This document shows positions 1-12,900 of a DNA stretch of 64,000 nt, one piece after another; the stretch's first letter is position 1; each line of letters begins with the position of its first letter. The stretch covers positions 1,178,001-1,242,000 of the forward strand of contig JALECJ010000007.1 in the NCBI GenBank assembly GCA_023515745.1, given 5' to 3'. Origin of the DNA: Amoeboaphelidium protococcarum. Taxonomy: Eukaryota > Aphelidiomycota > Aphelidea. The notes beneath the pieces were generated by a model. The model searched no databases. It saw only the letters and a program-made list of their open reading frames with translations, and was not told where the DNA came from. The translations under genes were made by a program, and so were the position numbers.

Positions 1-3000
1 TCATCACGAACTTTATGATCCAAAGGCACATTATCGTCTTATTCCGCATAATCAAGAGAACTCTGACTTGTATTCTGACTACTTAACAGCATAGCATGTG
101 CAAAGGAAGAAATTCGTTCATTGATATCTGCTAGAGCGAATGACGAGCAGTAGTATCGCATAGCAGTTTATTAAGCCTCCAAATCACCAAACTTGAACAT
201 TATATCACGCAAAGTTAAATTCCAATTGACTTTCAGACTGTGAATAATGAAATGATGCTTAAAGTTGTCTTCAACTGCAGCACTGGCATTAGAGTTCATT
301 GAATTAACTGAGCTTCGTCTTTATCTAGCTATAGACAACGACTGCAATAGTTTCCTATGTCCTTTCACACCTTTCATCTACGAAGAAGGTAATCGCACTT
401 GCGAACTGCTTTTTAAAGCAGTGATGCTGAACATCTTCTTGGTCTGCTACTCTAAAGCATCTTGAACAACTTTAAGCTTCTCATAGGAATTCGCAATTTT
501 ATCCACCAAGGCCTAAGATCTAGCTTTCAGATTGTCATCAAAATACAGAGTCATCCTTTACTCCCATTGCTTTAGATTCAACTTATCTTGCTCTATCATC
601 TACTTTAACTACTCAATTCTCTGGGTGAGAAGATTGGCCTATATCTAGTGCACATCCTTATCAGGAGCTTGGAAATCGAGAGCATACGCAAACTCGTACT
701 ATTTTTCTTATCCTTGCCGGAAGTATATAACTCTTGGGGCTTCAAGCAGACTGTACAACCTTATAATAGAAGATTATTAAGCATCAGATGCATCAATGTT
801 CAACCAATCACTGTTATCTTAAAGCACTTCATCAACAAATACTATAGTCTAAGGAGCGATTGATTAATCCAAGTACATTTGCGACAGAGCACATGCAGTA
901 AAACTGTTCAAGTCAAAATCAGCAGAGATCAAATCCCAACCAGCACCTCTGTTGCCAGGTGTAAAGTTCTACTATTACAAAGAGAAGGTTGAATTAATAC
1001 CGCCAATTCTGCCACTTACACCAACAGATACACTCTCACTTCTGTTCTTATAAGTACCTAAAATATTCTTCAAGCTGCTAGCAATGTTAATATCTTGGAT
1101 ATATCTAGAGAGTTTCTGACTTTTAGGTACAACCATGCCATCTCTCTAATACAAAGATCCCTTCTTAATCGGCAGAACGGAAAGTATTGACGTGAACAAG
1201 CGTGAGAAGGCGGTCAGACTATTGATAACATCTTGATTTAAATCGACAAAAATTGAGTTTTATCCACCAGCTGCGGCAGAGGCGAGCAATGGAGCCTACA
1301 GGGAGTAATTCATAGACAAATACTTGGATCGGATCATCCAAAAGGAATCATAAGTCTCCAGATCAGCCACACGCTCCGGCGGACGCATGATGATCTACGA
1401 GTGATTCGATCCTTACTCAGTGTTGAACACAATCTCTAATCCTAATTCCACACCAGATTCAAAAGCAGCAAACGTGTGCTCAACATAATCTTATGCACTT
1501 AAAATACCAACACTGGCCCGACCGAGACGAATCTATATCGGCGGCCTCCTATTGTCTTAGTCAATCTGATTTTCCGACCTGTCATATCCGATGACGGCAT
1601 CAATACCATTTTCAGCTCTAATTTTCAATCCCGGGACTCGACCAAATTCATCAATAGTGTGAATGTTCCTCTAACCAAGCAAATTAACTTCCAACTTGGT
1701 CAATTGTTCAGCACGTATTCTTATATTTCCATGAAACAGCAAACAAATTTTATCCCAGAAAGGAAGAGGTGGTGAAGGATCCACACTCGTAGGAGTAAGT
1801 CCGGCAAAAACTTTATTCATATCTGCTAAATGAGGCTCCAATCCAACACCATAAGTGACACTGCAATCATTATCGGGAAGATTAAGTTCTAAAGAGAAGT
1901 AAAACTTTGTCGGAGCTATTGTTCTAATAATACTCACATCGCCAAGTAGTTGGCCATCTCTGAATAGGACAGGAATATTGATTCTCCGGTTGGACTAGGA
2001 TGCGTCACGAACGGATTCAGCGATCACAACGAGACCACAGATTGATGCAGCGCGATCAATCTAAACCAATTTCCAAGGGAAGTCGCGTAACCCAACAGAT
2101 GCATGTTCAAATTGCAATTTAATCTATGCAGCGAGAGCCAGATCGTAATCAATGTCGGCAGGAGTGTCAGGATCCAGCTCATGCAATGTCTACTCTACAG
2201 TCTCTGCAAGTAGAATAGGTGGATCAATCTGAATAGACGCATTGATAAGCACAACATGGAACAGAGGAGAATTTTTCAAATTGCCTTGGATACTTTTAAC
2301 GTTTGAGGTGGCCTTATCACGATGCACTCTTTCTATCCATAGTTAAGAATCTAGAGAACGCATTTCATGACGAAGCTTTTGCAACTTATCAAAATCAGTA
2401 GCATTCTGGAAATCACTCTTCTTCAGAATACTGTCCAAAGCACTTTCGCGCGACTATCGCAAAACACACTCGTGGCCACCAAGCTTAAAAATCCTAAGGA
2501 GATTAGCGTCGAAGCAATCATCTTCAAATATCAACTATACTAAATTACACTAAAACACCACGGTCGGTATAAACTAAAATTGTCTTTTTCTAAACTCAGC
2601 AGCCTCCGGAAGTAATGGCTCATAATCACAGCTAATAGATTAGTACTGATGCAACTACTTGATACTTTTACTCATATTAGCGCAGCCATCAACGAATGAA
2701 GCAAAGTCATATTAGAATGGCAAAAACCAAAACGCCGAGTCACAAGATACTTCCACTAAATGCCTCAAATCCTCAGTCTATGAAGTATTAGCGCAGAGAC
2801 TCTGCAACTTGAAAAGATCCACCCTATCAGAGGTGAGTGTATTGACAGAGTTAGTATTTCCTTAACCGCTAAACTATTTACCATCAAATGAAAACTTGAA
2901 TGAATCAATCACCAAAAACAGCTTAACATCTTTAGGCAACCACAAAGTTAAATCAACTTTATCCACTAGCACTTCAAAATTGGGTGAACTCTTAGTAGTT

Positions 3001-4934
3001 TCTTTAGAAGGCGATACTGATGAGACGTTCGATCTTTAAGCTGAAAACAAGGGCTCCAGCAAATGATAAATATCATACACAATAATGTGTTCCAACAAAC
3101 CATAATTACCAACAACATTCTGAACACTAAAACTATGAAGAGCATCAGAATCAGCATTTTACGACACCAAATTAAATTTCCTAATACTTAACATTCGTTC
3201 CTTCATGGAACTTTTAACCAAATAAGATTCGATAACTTCAACGCGGACATCAACATTGCTGGATCCGGCCAAAGAGTTGTGAATTTATTTAAAAAGCATA
3301 ACTGGCACTTAAATATCTACTACAGTCTAAAAAGTTTTGCCTTCCATCTAAACGCTCGAGTTATAACATGCTATTTCTAAATTAAAACTCCTAGAAATAA
3401 CATTAGGAAAGCGCTTCTTTGTATTAATACCATTTACTGACTTGGAGCCTAAATAAAGAGCCAAAGAGTTAATCAGTTTATCATCAAAACCACAATCCCT
3501 AATCAAACTTGCTCTAAAATCCTACACGTCCACTTCAACTTTAATCTTTGGACCATCATCGTCTTAACTCAAAAATGATTCAAAAGTACAGCGCCCAACA
3601 GATATCAAAGGCTGATCTTAAAACCCAACAGAGAGTGGTAAAACATCCAGCATCCCTTAAACGGAGATATCCTCACCATCATACACAAACTCTGAGGATA
3701 ATCGAACTCCTACAAACCGTAGTCTTAAAGGATATTAACAGAACTCTGTCTAAAAACCAAACTACTGCTCCGATATGTTAACATTACACTTCAGTTTTAT
3801 ACCCTGTGAAACTTGAATCACAGGAAAGCCTTCACGTTGATTATCATCTATAGATAAGGACGTTGTCTCACCAAAAGTCAAAAAGAACGCATCCAAATTA
3901 GAACACTGGGAAGCACCAACCTTTATATCTAGCTTTGCAGTTTCATCTCCAATCGCGTCATCAAGAGGAACATTCAACTTAAGCTCACTGGACGTGTGAC
4001 TACCAAATTCAAGACCATTCTTTTTTGCCTATACGTCATGAATCATAAACTTGCAACCAGCCCACTTCCTTTCAATGCATAAAGAGGTAGATAATTCCAT
4101 TTATAATTCAACATCATCTTGAAAAACCAGTTTTACATTACTGGCCTTCATTGAAACAGCAAAATACAATTTCTTGATCCATTGCGGAATATTCAACTAC
4201 TACTTGGTATCTTAGTCACTCCGTGATTTGACATTTTTACCATAACTGATGAGCTGAGGTAACTAAATTGTGGGCTATTCAATCAAAATATCTAGCTCGT
4301 AATCATTGTAATTCTTTAATGAAAACTAAAAATTAACGAAATTGCACCCAAACAATTCAGAGTTATTCAGACTGGCAACGACTTCTTGGACAGAAATAGT
4401 AGACTGAAGAATTACAGAAGACGGTTCGATGAGGCCCACCATTAATTGAGATACTTGACACTCAAAATCACCATCCACCAATATCAAATTCACAATTTCA
4501 ATCTTGATCAAGTGCCAGACATACTTCTTAACAGTATTTAGTGCCAGAGTGAGTAACTGAAATGAACTTTCCGCGGAACGAGTCGATGTAGGAGACAAAG
4601 GGACATTTTCATTATTACGACGACTTTATTATGACTCCAATCGAAACTCTCCGATATTAACAGTCAAATCATATATCACCAGCTTGATAATCTTTATAGG
4701 ACCTTTCCTTGATATTAAATTCTCTAAAAAAGATACTTGCAAAGTTTAAATCGAAAACAATCGGTGCTCAACGTAGAACAATGACAGCCATCCAAACCAG
4801 CCAATACTCAACTCGAATATTTTGAGCAATCTTCGATACTGAAAATAGAGATAAGTAGCAAATAGTGCCACAATAGATATGAATATCCCCGCAGCTGTCT
4901 GCACCAACATTAATATCAATTTATATTCCAACAA
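1..4934 (-). CDS. FMP27: Fmp27/BLTP2 (Hobbit/SABRE) bridge-like lipid transfer protein, N-terminal part
   Basis: Reading TAA/TAG as Gln gives one uninterrupted frame from the ATG at 4934 down to the window edge, about 1,644 codons; the C-terminus lies outside. Residues about 8-35 form a hydrophobic N-terminal anchor followed by beta-rich RBG-type sequence. A motif LPFWDKICLLFHG (about 1,790-1,710) matches the GFWDK region of the Fmp27 family. The later stretch VNWNLTLRDIMFKFGDLE (near 220-170) matches its SW region. Family members are several-thousand-residue rods that bridge the ER and plasma membrane and move lipid between them. The start codon lies 2 bp from the first ATG of a weak ORF on the other strand. 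Family call firm; molecular role taken from the family. Confidence 0.85.
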
Positions 4935-4936
4935 AA

Positions 4937-5203
4937 ATGCGCTCTATAACAATGACTGACACTTTAACAATGACTGCAGAGAGAGAGATTGAGAGAATAG
5001 TGAAACGACAAAATCGCTTTGAATCTAAAACGGTTCAATTGTTTTCAGCAACAAAAGTTTTGAAACAAAATAGAAATATGATACGCGCACTGAACACCAA
5101 TAAGAGTCATCTTTATCAGTATAAAATCAAATTACATTAAATCACCAACCATTAATTCAACAACAACGTTGTGCGATAATATCAACTGCTGAGAAGTTTT
5201 TGA
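4937..5203 (+). CDS. Small ORF, hypothetical (weak)
   Basis: An 88-codon frame, or 83 codons from the ATG at 4952, ends at TGA 5201-5203 and uses three TAA codons as Gln. The product is basic and hydrophilic (repeated Arg, Lys, Asn, Gln) with no recognised motif. It fills the gap between the divergent FMP27 start and the 3' end of the downstream minus-strand gene, overlapping the latter by about 22 bp. With one stop codon in the code, a frame of this length is not rare by chance. It may only be 5' untranslated sequence. Confidence 0.25.
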
Positions 5204-6690
5204 ATGGCTGCATCCTCAAACTGTTTGAGAAAATTGACACGCTTCTCAACAATATGATCACCGCGGAGACGAGCCATTTACTCCACTGTCCAGTACTGAC
5301 TATCATACTAAGATTTTGGTACAAAGTTGAGCAAACCCAGTTTTCGCAGCCGTTGCTACGGCGTCTTGGCATGTATGATGAAATCCTTAATTTCCTGAGT
5401 TGAAAACATATCACGCTTGTACAAACTGCTATTCTCCTGATCCAGATATCGTCCAATGATCGCGTCATCTCGCCTAGTAAAATACATGTCTCTAATCACA
5501 GACTTTCTGGATTCCTGCAAAGCAAAATACCTCCTGGTCGTTATTATATCTCCATTGCAAGAAAACAGAGCATTCAATACAGCCAACTCCGTAGTATTGA
5601 ACGCCTCGCATATATTTTTGATTTATCGCTTCAGCTTCTCCTTCTTGGTCAGCAATGTTCTCTATCGTTAAAATGAATCAGTAGTTTGAGTTGGCTATGA
5701 TTGAGATTGAGCATTAGAAATATTATGAGCAGGCTCTTGCTCTTGACTAAAATCAACATGTACACGAGAAGCATTAGTGGGCAAACTCTAAGGATGAATA
5801 TTGAACTCTTCAGATTAATCGTTTCCAATCTTGAAGCTAGAGTCCGCAGTATCATCAATGACCACTACACTATGATCCTTTTACTAGCTAGATTTCTGTA
5901 AATTCTATAGGGATTATTCACCAGACTACGATGTCAATATGTTGCTTTTAAATACAACAGTAGTCTAGTTGTCCTCAACTTAAACAGGCATGCCTCGAAG
6001 AGTCGATGATACAAAGGAATCGCTAGCCAGAGGTTTAGCGCGTTTAAACTATGGCCTTATAGGAGAAGTAGACGCATAAGGCATAGTTCTTTTTGCACTA
6101 GGAGACTATTTTTACTTGACTTTAAAAAATAACTCCCCATCTCTGAATTAATCTTATCCATTATCTTCACTGTAATTAGTTCCCAAGTTACTTTAATCAG
6201 TAACGTCCAATTGAGCCAGATGTTATTGATAATAATCTCTAAGTAATTATGGACTTACGTGAATGTCATCACGTATTCCATCTAAGTTTTACTACATAAA
6301 GCCTTAAAAAAGTCCATGGACTGCAAACCACAAACTCCAACTATTAACATCAGCTATTTGACTATAAACTTTCACGTACTCCACTATGAATTGACGAATA
6401 TCCTCAGAGAATATGTCAATATCGATCAGATTATTATTTTAATTAGTTCCAAGAGCATTATCAGATTGCTGGATAGTAGACTAAGTGCTTTACTAAGCAG
6501 ACGAATTAGCTGCACTGAAAACACCAGCCTAACTCACAGTAGGAGGTGCAGCCACATCAAACTCTGGAGACCGAGCTTAGGCAGTACCATCATCATGGTG
6601 TCTATCACTATTTTGCTAATGTAACAAAGTGTGATATATCTCATCATGCTCTAAATCCTTATTAATAAACTTCATAATTTAGCCCGACAT
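5182..6690 (-). CDS. Hypothetical protein with possible RAP1 C-terminal-like domain
   Basis: A continuous 502-residue frame (ATG at 6690, TGA at 5184-5182) using many TAA/TAG codons as Gln. The first 150 residues and the middle are low-complexity, Gln/Asn/Ser-rich; about 95-165 is a more ordered block (DIFSEDIRQFIVEYVKVY and a following Trp-rich stretch). A helical C-terminal domain (about residues 355-495) carries FNTTELAVLNALFSCNGD, a charged FTRRDDAIIG segment and MARLRGDHIVEKRVNFL. Their order resembles the RCT domain of RAP1/TERF2IP telomere proteins (short helix, TxxDDxxL, then VxxRxxFL). No BRCT domain is visible and the Myb-like part is uncertain. The gene is certain as an ORF; the RAP1 link is a suggestion only. 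Confidence 0.6.
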
Positions 6691-7067
6691 ATTCAATAAT
6701 AAAATTTAGGTAAGTATGAATAGAATAGATTATTGTGCGCTTTTAAACAACAAAGAAGAAGAAACAATGGGAAATGTGCTGGTGAAACGAACGAGAAATA
6801 TTGCCTAAAAAACGTACGTGATTAAGAGCTTACAACATTTAAGGATTGAATTCCCGCTTAACAATCAATAAACATCACAAAACACAATGTAATGTGATCT
6901 GAAACGAAAGATCGGGAATTAAAACTGATTGAGGTTAAGCTCCTCATGTGAGTTCATCTCTCAAATGATCGTCTTCTCTTTTTCTCCTTTTCTTTTCCTA
7001 TGCCACAGAGCCTTACTGACTCTAAATAACTATTAACTGAATAGCGTGTTGTTATTTATCTAGTATC
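6691..7067. promoter_or_regulatory. Divergent intergenic region
   Basis: A 377-bp spacer between the divergent RAP1-like gene and NAR1. It holds a pyrimidine-rich tract at about 6,971-7,000 (C/T runs) roughly 70 bp before the NAR1 ATG, which may be promoter or 5' UTR. No coding potential recognised. Confidence 0.4.
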
Positions 7068-8558
7068 ATGACTGGAGTAGTGTTGACAGAGTTGAATGAT
7101 TATATTGCACCAGCTAATTTGTGCGTGAAGGGTGAAGAGGAAAAGACTGGATTGGAGCCTGGGAATGTGCAGTAGTAATAGCAATAATCGGGATCTGGAG
7201 ATGCAAAAGTATTTGGCTAGATTCAGTTGCAGGATTGTCTCGCGTGCTCTGGATGTATTACATCTGCAGAGACTGTTCTTATTTAGTAGCATTAGTATTC
7301 TGAGCTGATACGGAATCTCAGCATCCATAACAATATTGTCGTCGCAATCAGCCCTCAATCAAGATCATCACTGGTATTCAAGTTCGGCCTCACGCACGTT
7401 TAAATTATGCGTCGATTGTAGTGGTTCTTTTCCCATCATCTACCATAAAAGTACAATGCATAATGTAATATCACATTGACTGATACATCGATCATGAGGA
7501 ATTTAGCACTGATTGAGGCTTACAATGAGTACAAAAGTCGTCGCGTGTCGAATTACGTGTAAACATCGCTGGCATCTCCTGTTATCACTTCATCATGTCC
7601 TGGGTTTATATGCCTTGCTGAAAAGACTCTACCTGATTGTATTCCATATATATCCAAAGTCAGATCTCCATAGTAGATTTTTGGGTTATTGTGCAAGAAA
7701 CACCTCGATCAAGACGTGTAGTACACTGTGTCTGTTATGCCGTGTGCAGATAAAAAGCTTGAAGCAACTAGGCCTGATTTTGCAGATTCTGATACTGAAA
7801 GTCATGATGTTGATTTGGTACTTACCACCATGGAGTTGGACGCGTTTCTATAAGAGGAAGGTTTAGATTTGTAGATGATGACGGAATAGCCATATACGCC
7901 ACTGTAATTCTCGATGAATACAGACTGTCCAGAATTTTATCGCTCCTCAGGCTCTTCATCTGGTGGTTATTTACAGTATATTATTGATAGAGTTATGCTT
8001 GATCTATAAGATGCTAGTGATATACAAGTTGTCACATTGCCTGGTAAGAATGCAGATATTCAAGATGTGATCATAGTGCGCGGCAATGATGAAATACTGT
8101 TCCGTGGTGCGTATTGTTATGGATTGAAGAATATTTAGAATATGGTCAGATCTTTAACATAGGGCAAATAATCTAATGCTCTTTAGTCAAAGAGGACTGT
8201 TTAATTAAAAGGTTTGAGAAAATCTCGTCATTAATAATCAGATTAGATGGAAGATGAAAGTGTAAGGTAATTGCTACTCAAAGCTGATCAGATACCTTAT
8301 AATTACATTGAGATAATGGCGTGTCCTAGTGGCTGTATTAATGGTGGTGGATAGATAAAATTGGACTTTAAAACTTTGGAAGAACATAGATAGAAGCTCA
8401 AGCAGTTGGAAGATGTATATCGTTCCATCCCGGTGGTAGATCCGACGAGCGCTGTCGATCAATCTGTCTATCACTCTCTGCTTAGTTCTCACGGTCTTTT
8501 GACTGAGTATCATCCCATAAAGAACACCGGTGCCACCAAGACTAATCTTGAATGGTGA
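7068..8558 (+). CDS. NAR1: Cytosolic Fe-S cluster assembly factor NAR1 (iron-only hydrogenase-like)
   Basis: 496 residues. NAR1 acts in the cytosolic iron-sulfur assembly (CIA) machinery, passing [4Fe-4S] clusters to cytosolic and nuclear apoproteins. Ligands are visible: Cys19 plus Cys57-x2-Cys60-x2-Cys63 (DCLACSGC) for the N-terminal cluster. The hydrogenase-like cluster ligands are in [23 protein letters not shown] and [13 protein letters not shown]. Length matches the family (about 470-500). TAA/TAG codons are read as Gln throughout, including a run of six Gln near residue 35 made of CAG, TAG, TAA and CAA. Single exon, ending at TGA 8556-8558. Identification firm. Confidence 0.93.
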
Positions 8559-8739
8559 CCTTATCTAATATATTTCAAATCTTACTCTTCAAATAGTTTA
8601 TGCTTTATAAAAAATTTCAGGTTTTAAAATAGATTTTCTAATCACTAACGAGTGTCTTGTCTGATCAAATGAACTTAATTTTCTCTTATTTTGATGATCA
8701 AGATTATTAACTTTGGGCGGGATAAAATCGTAAACTTTT

Positions 8740-9774
8740 ATGATGACCGGAAATTAACATCAAGAGAAACTAGATCGCAAGTAAAAGATAATAGAACCTA
8801 CTATTGATGAACAACCTACTTCAGGTAAATGGAACTATTTCATAAAGTCGCTGATTGCGGGCAGTATCAGTGGTGGATTGGCAAAAACTTTAACGGCACC
8901 GCTCGATCGTGTGAAGATCTTATTCCAAGCTCATAATCCTCATTACTACAAGTATTCGCAGCAGAGATTTGGTCCATTTAAGGCTGTTTATAAGATTTAC
9001 TAGCGCGAGGGAGTGTATGGTATGTACCAAGGACACGGTGTGATGCTGCTCCGGATTATACCTTCTGCTGCCGTTCGATTCATGACTTACGAGTAGATTC
9101 GCATGTATCTGATACCCAGCGCTGAGTACGATAGTCCATGGAGACATTTTCTGGCCGGAAGTCTTGCGGGTAATGCTGCAGTTCTACTGACTTACCCGCT
9201 TGAAGTGATTAGATCGCGGATGGCTTATCAGATCAGATTGTACAATTCCTCGTATGGTATCTCGCCGACGATCGCTGAGATTTATAAAGAGGGTGGATTG
9301 AATGGCTTCTATAAAGGATTCGGAGCCACCATGTGTGGTGTTGTTATATATGCTGGTACTTCGTTTTCGAGTTATCATTATATGAAGAAGTAATGCATCG
9401 AGTAATCGCTTTCGAATCCGTACTTGCATTGGCTCACATTCACGGATGGTTAAGGTGAGTAGAGACTTATAATTCCGGCACATTTACTCGTTGGCGGCCT
9501 GTCTGGTATACTTGGCTAATCATTCGCGTATCCATTTGACACTATCCGACATAGGATGCAATTGCACGGTGTCGCTGCTCGTATGGCCATGAATAATCAG
9601 GCACCTTACCCGTTCTATCGACACACTTTGGATGCTCTCAAGATTATAGTTTCTACCGAAGGTTGGCGGACTTTCTTTATTGGTCTCAGCATCAACTGGT
9701 ATAAGACTATACCTGCCAATGCCTTTGCCTTTGTCATTTATGATTATCTCAAAAGATATCTGGACATGAAATGA
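8740..9774 (+). CDS. LEU5: Mitochondrial carrier, LEU5/SLC25A16-type CoA transporter
   Basis: 344 residues with the three-fold solute-carrier repeat. The signature motifs are TAPLDRVK, TYPLEVIRSR and AYPFDTIRHRM, one per repeat. The first repeat (APLDRVKILFQAHNPHYYKY) closely follows yeast Leu5p and human SLC25A16, which bring CoA into the mitochondrial matrix. Internal TAG/TAA codons sit where carriers have Gln, for example before REGVYGMYQGH and in the TYEQIR segment; this gene was a key proof of the code. The start could be either of two adjacent ATGs (8740, 8743). It follows NAR1 in the same direction with a 181-bp gap. Confidence 0.92.
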
Positions 9775-9913
9775 AACAATTGGGTCCCAAATTGATGATG
9801 ATATTGTTAGATCAATCTTTAGCCTATGAAAGCAAAACTCAATTCAATGATTCACCTTGGTGAAATCGTACAACAATATATATATCATAGATAGTTTATA
9901 TAGAGATTGAAGT

Positions 9914-12900
9914 TCACATTTATTACCAATTGTTAGACAATGCCAATCTTTCCACTTTTGACGCAATGTATTGAGGAATGTCATTCTTCAGATACATCTG
10001 CACTAATTGCTAGTATCGCCTTTTGTTCAAAGTCATTACATTTCCAATCTAAGTCGTTCCATTAACGTCTAGATAAGGAGCAGGCACATAACATGCACCA
10101 ATGTTGCGCGCAAGTAATAGAATTTTACACTTCTTCACCACCAAGAACATTCCCGCATCGATACAGCAATTGCTCATATGAGCATTACATTCACCTCTAC
10201 TTTAGTCTCGGTCCAGACAGCAATAGCCCATGACACAGACCACTTTACCACACAAAAGGCAGACCCCAATCTCATTGGGAACAGTATTACACTCTTTGCA
10301 CTGTTGTGAGGCATAATGCACAAGAACGTCGTTGTATGTATGAGGCAGTTCAATTGGAGTAAATACTTTGAAATAAGGCACAATGTTATCTAAAAGAGGT
10401 ATCCGACTGGCAACTTACTTCAAATCATCCAGTGCAGCATCCATGTCAATACTACTGCTCGTATACTAAAATTCGGACTGCTATTGATGATTTCTAGGCA
10501 GATGGCGTGATCTCTAGGCAAGACTGTCATCATACTCGGACAATTAGCTCATTATAAGCATATAAACGCTCTTGTATTCTTGCAGAGTTACCAGAGAGGA
10601 TATCGATAGATTGTGCACTTTTTAGAACTGACTTTCACGAAGAGAAGTGTCCAATTCAAATATACAACTTATAACACTTAAAGACTATTTCACTCGCGCG
10701 TTCCATCCATCATAGAAATCAATCCATTACTGCTCACTTCTATCCAGAACATATTTAATCATGAATTTATCCAGCCTAACGTGATCAATGTTCTTTAAAT
10801 GCCCTTAAAAATATGTACTACATGAAGTGACCAGATGCAGAACATCAATAGTGAACCTTTAAACTGGACTCATGGAATCTAGAGTGTCTTAATAATCCCG
10901 GAAATTGATGGAATCACGTTAATTACCAAACTCATTGACGCGTTCAATCAACTACCAGAGGAAGGCTGAACCAGGACCATACGCAGAAATAATCATCGCG
11001 GCAGAATTGTGCAATATCAAGTAGCTAAATAAATGCATTCTGAACTATTCACTATGCATAGCCAGCAGAATGCTTCTATTCCGTAGGCTTTGAATTAATG
11101 GAATAAGAACTTCATTACGCTGTGATGGTATCCAATTCTTACCACAAATCATTTCACATAAATAAGCATCATACACTTAGCCATGAAAATCAACACCTGC
11201 TAATATTCTATTCTATGATACCAGAGCAACTAATGATCTCAATAGTCTCAACTCAACCTCAGAGAGGTGATTATTGCCAGCGTGTATTTAAGCATCAGCT
11301 ATGGATTCTACTAAAGACTTGATTACTTCACCATCATAGACACTGTACTGGCAGCTTTATGCACGGATAATAGTGGATAATTAACTTTAAAACAAGTCGG
11401 AAACGTCCACCAGATGCATTTAACTTAAGGTATCGCGTAACTCTTATTTTCTCTATTATACACGAGCATTGTTATAAGGATCTTTGTACCTATTTATTAA
11501 ACATAACTAGTTTCTGAACTACAGCATTTAGAGAGACGCCGGAGGTTGGGACCGTGGAAAAGCATCGCAATCGATAACTTGGCCAAATAAATGCAACATC
11601 TATTGGAAGCTATGGTAATCACTGAATTTGTGCAGTGCAGCAATAAGATATAGATTCTTTTCCTACGGAATGACAACATTACATACAGAATTACATAGAG
11701 GGCATCTCACAATAGAATTCAAACCAACAGGCAGTTATTAAAAGCATTCAAAATGCACCGCATGACCACATGAATGAGTATAAAGCTGAGGAGTGAACTA
11801 ATGAGCGACCTTAACTTGCATTTTGGCATCCATAGAGTCGGTAGTAGCATAATTGTTGAATTCATCAGCCGAAAAATCAACTTATCCAGCATTATATAAT
11901 TTATGGTTCGATTAGATAGACATATAAGCCACTATACCAAATTCCTTCTCACCAAATACCAGCTATTCTTAACACGCCATACAATTTCCATGATCAGACT
12001 CCCATTTCTAATCAAGTTCTTCAGCATACTTGTCACAAGCATCACAGGGCTCTTGCTATTCTGCGTCTTAATAATTCGAATGTTCCTAGATATCCATCAT
12101 ATCCTCGTCATGGTCGTCGGTATCATCATACTCCTCTTGTACGGACGCAACAAAAGAACTCTGAGCTTTCTTGAATTACTCCATGATAGCCTTCTACTTC
12201 TCTCTGGCCAAGTCTCTCTAGCTTTGAGACCTTTAAAGCTCATCATTAACTTTTTACTCAGAAGCACTTTACTCAGTGCTTTAACTACCGTCCGTTGTAG
12301 CAATGTCCCTTTACGCTAAGCCAGGTGCACTTTCTTTGCAGAGAAATTCTTCAATGACGTCCAAATAGTCAGCATAAGCATCACACTCTTTCAACTGCTT
12401 CAACACCATTCTAGCAGATCTACTACAACTTGAAGACTTATACACTCGGGGATGGAAGTACATTTACAGCAAGTAGATGACCTCAAATGCAAATAATTGC
12501 TCAATCTCATTCTCCTCCACAAACTTTATAACGACATCATAGATAAGGTCAACCAAAAGGCGAACAACATTAAGCAAAACGTTAAATTGACTAGATTCCA
12601 GGGCAGCTAAACAGTTATCAAGGAAGACCTGAGAATCTTTCAAAGTCCACCCGCGCTCAGTCATGTACAGCAGCGAATCATTCAATTACTTTCCAGAATA
12701 CTAAAAATGGAAGCAGTTATACAGCTTCAGATACTAATCTTTAACTCTGAAAAGACCAACTGCATCCAGTTTCTCTGGTAAAATCATATCCGCCACTTCG
12801 CCAAGGATCTTGCCTAATTGATGCGAATCATTATCAAATCTACCCAGGAGACTTTCGGCAATTTCTTAATAAGGCTTATCACCAGTGAATAGGATGTGAA

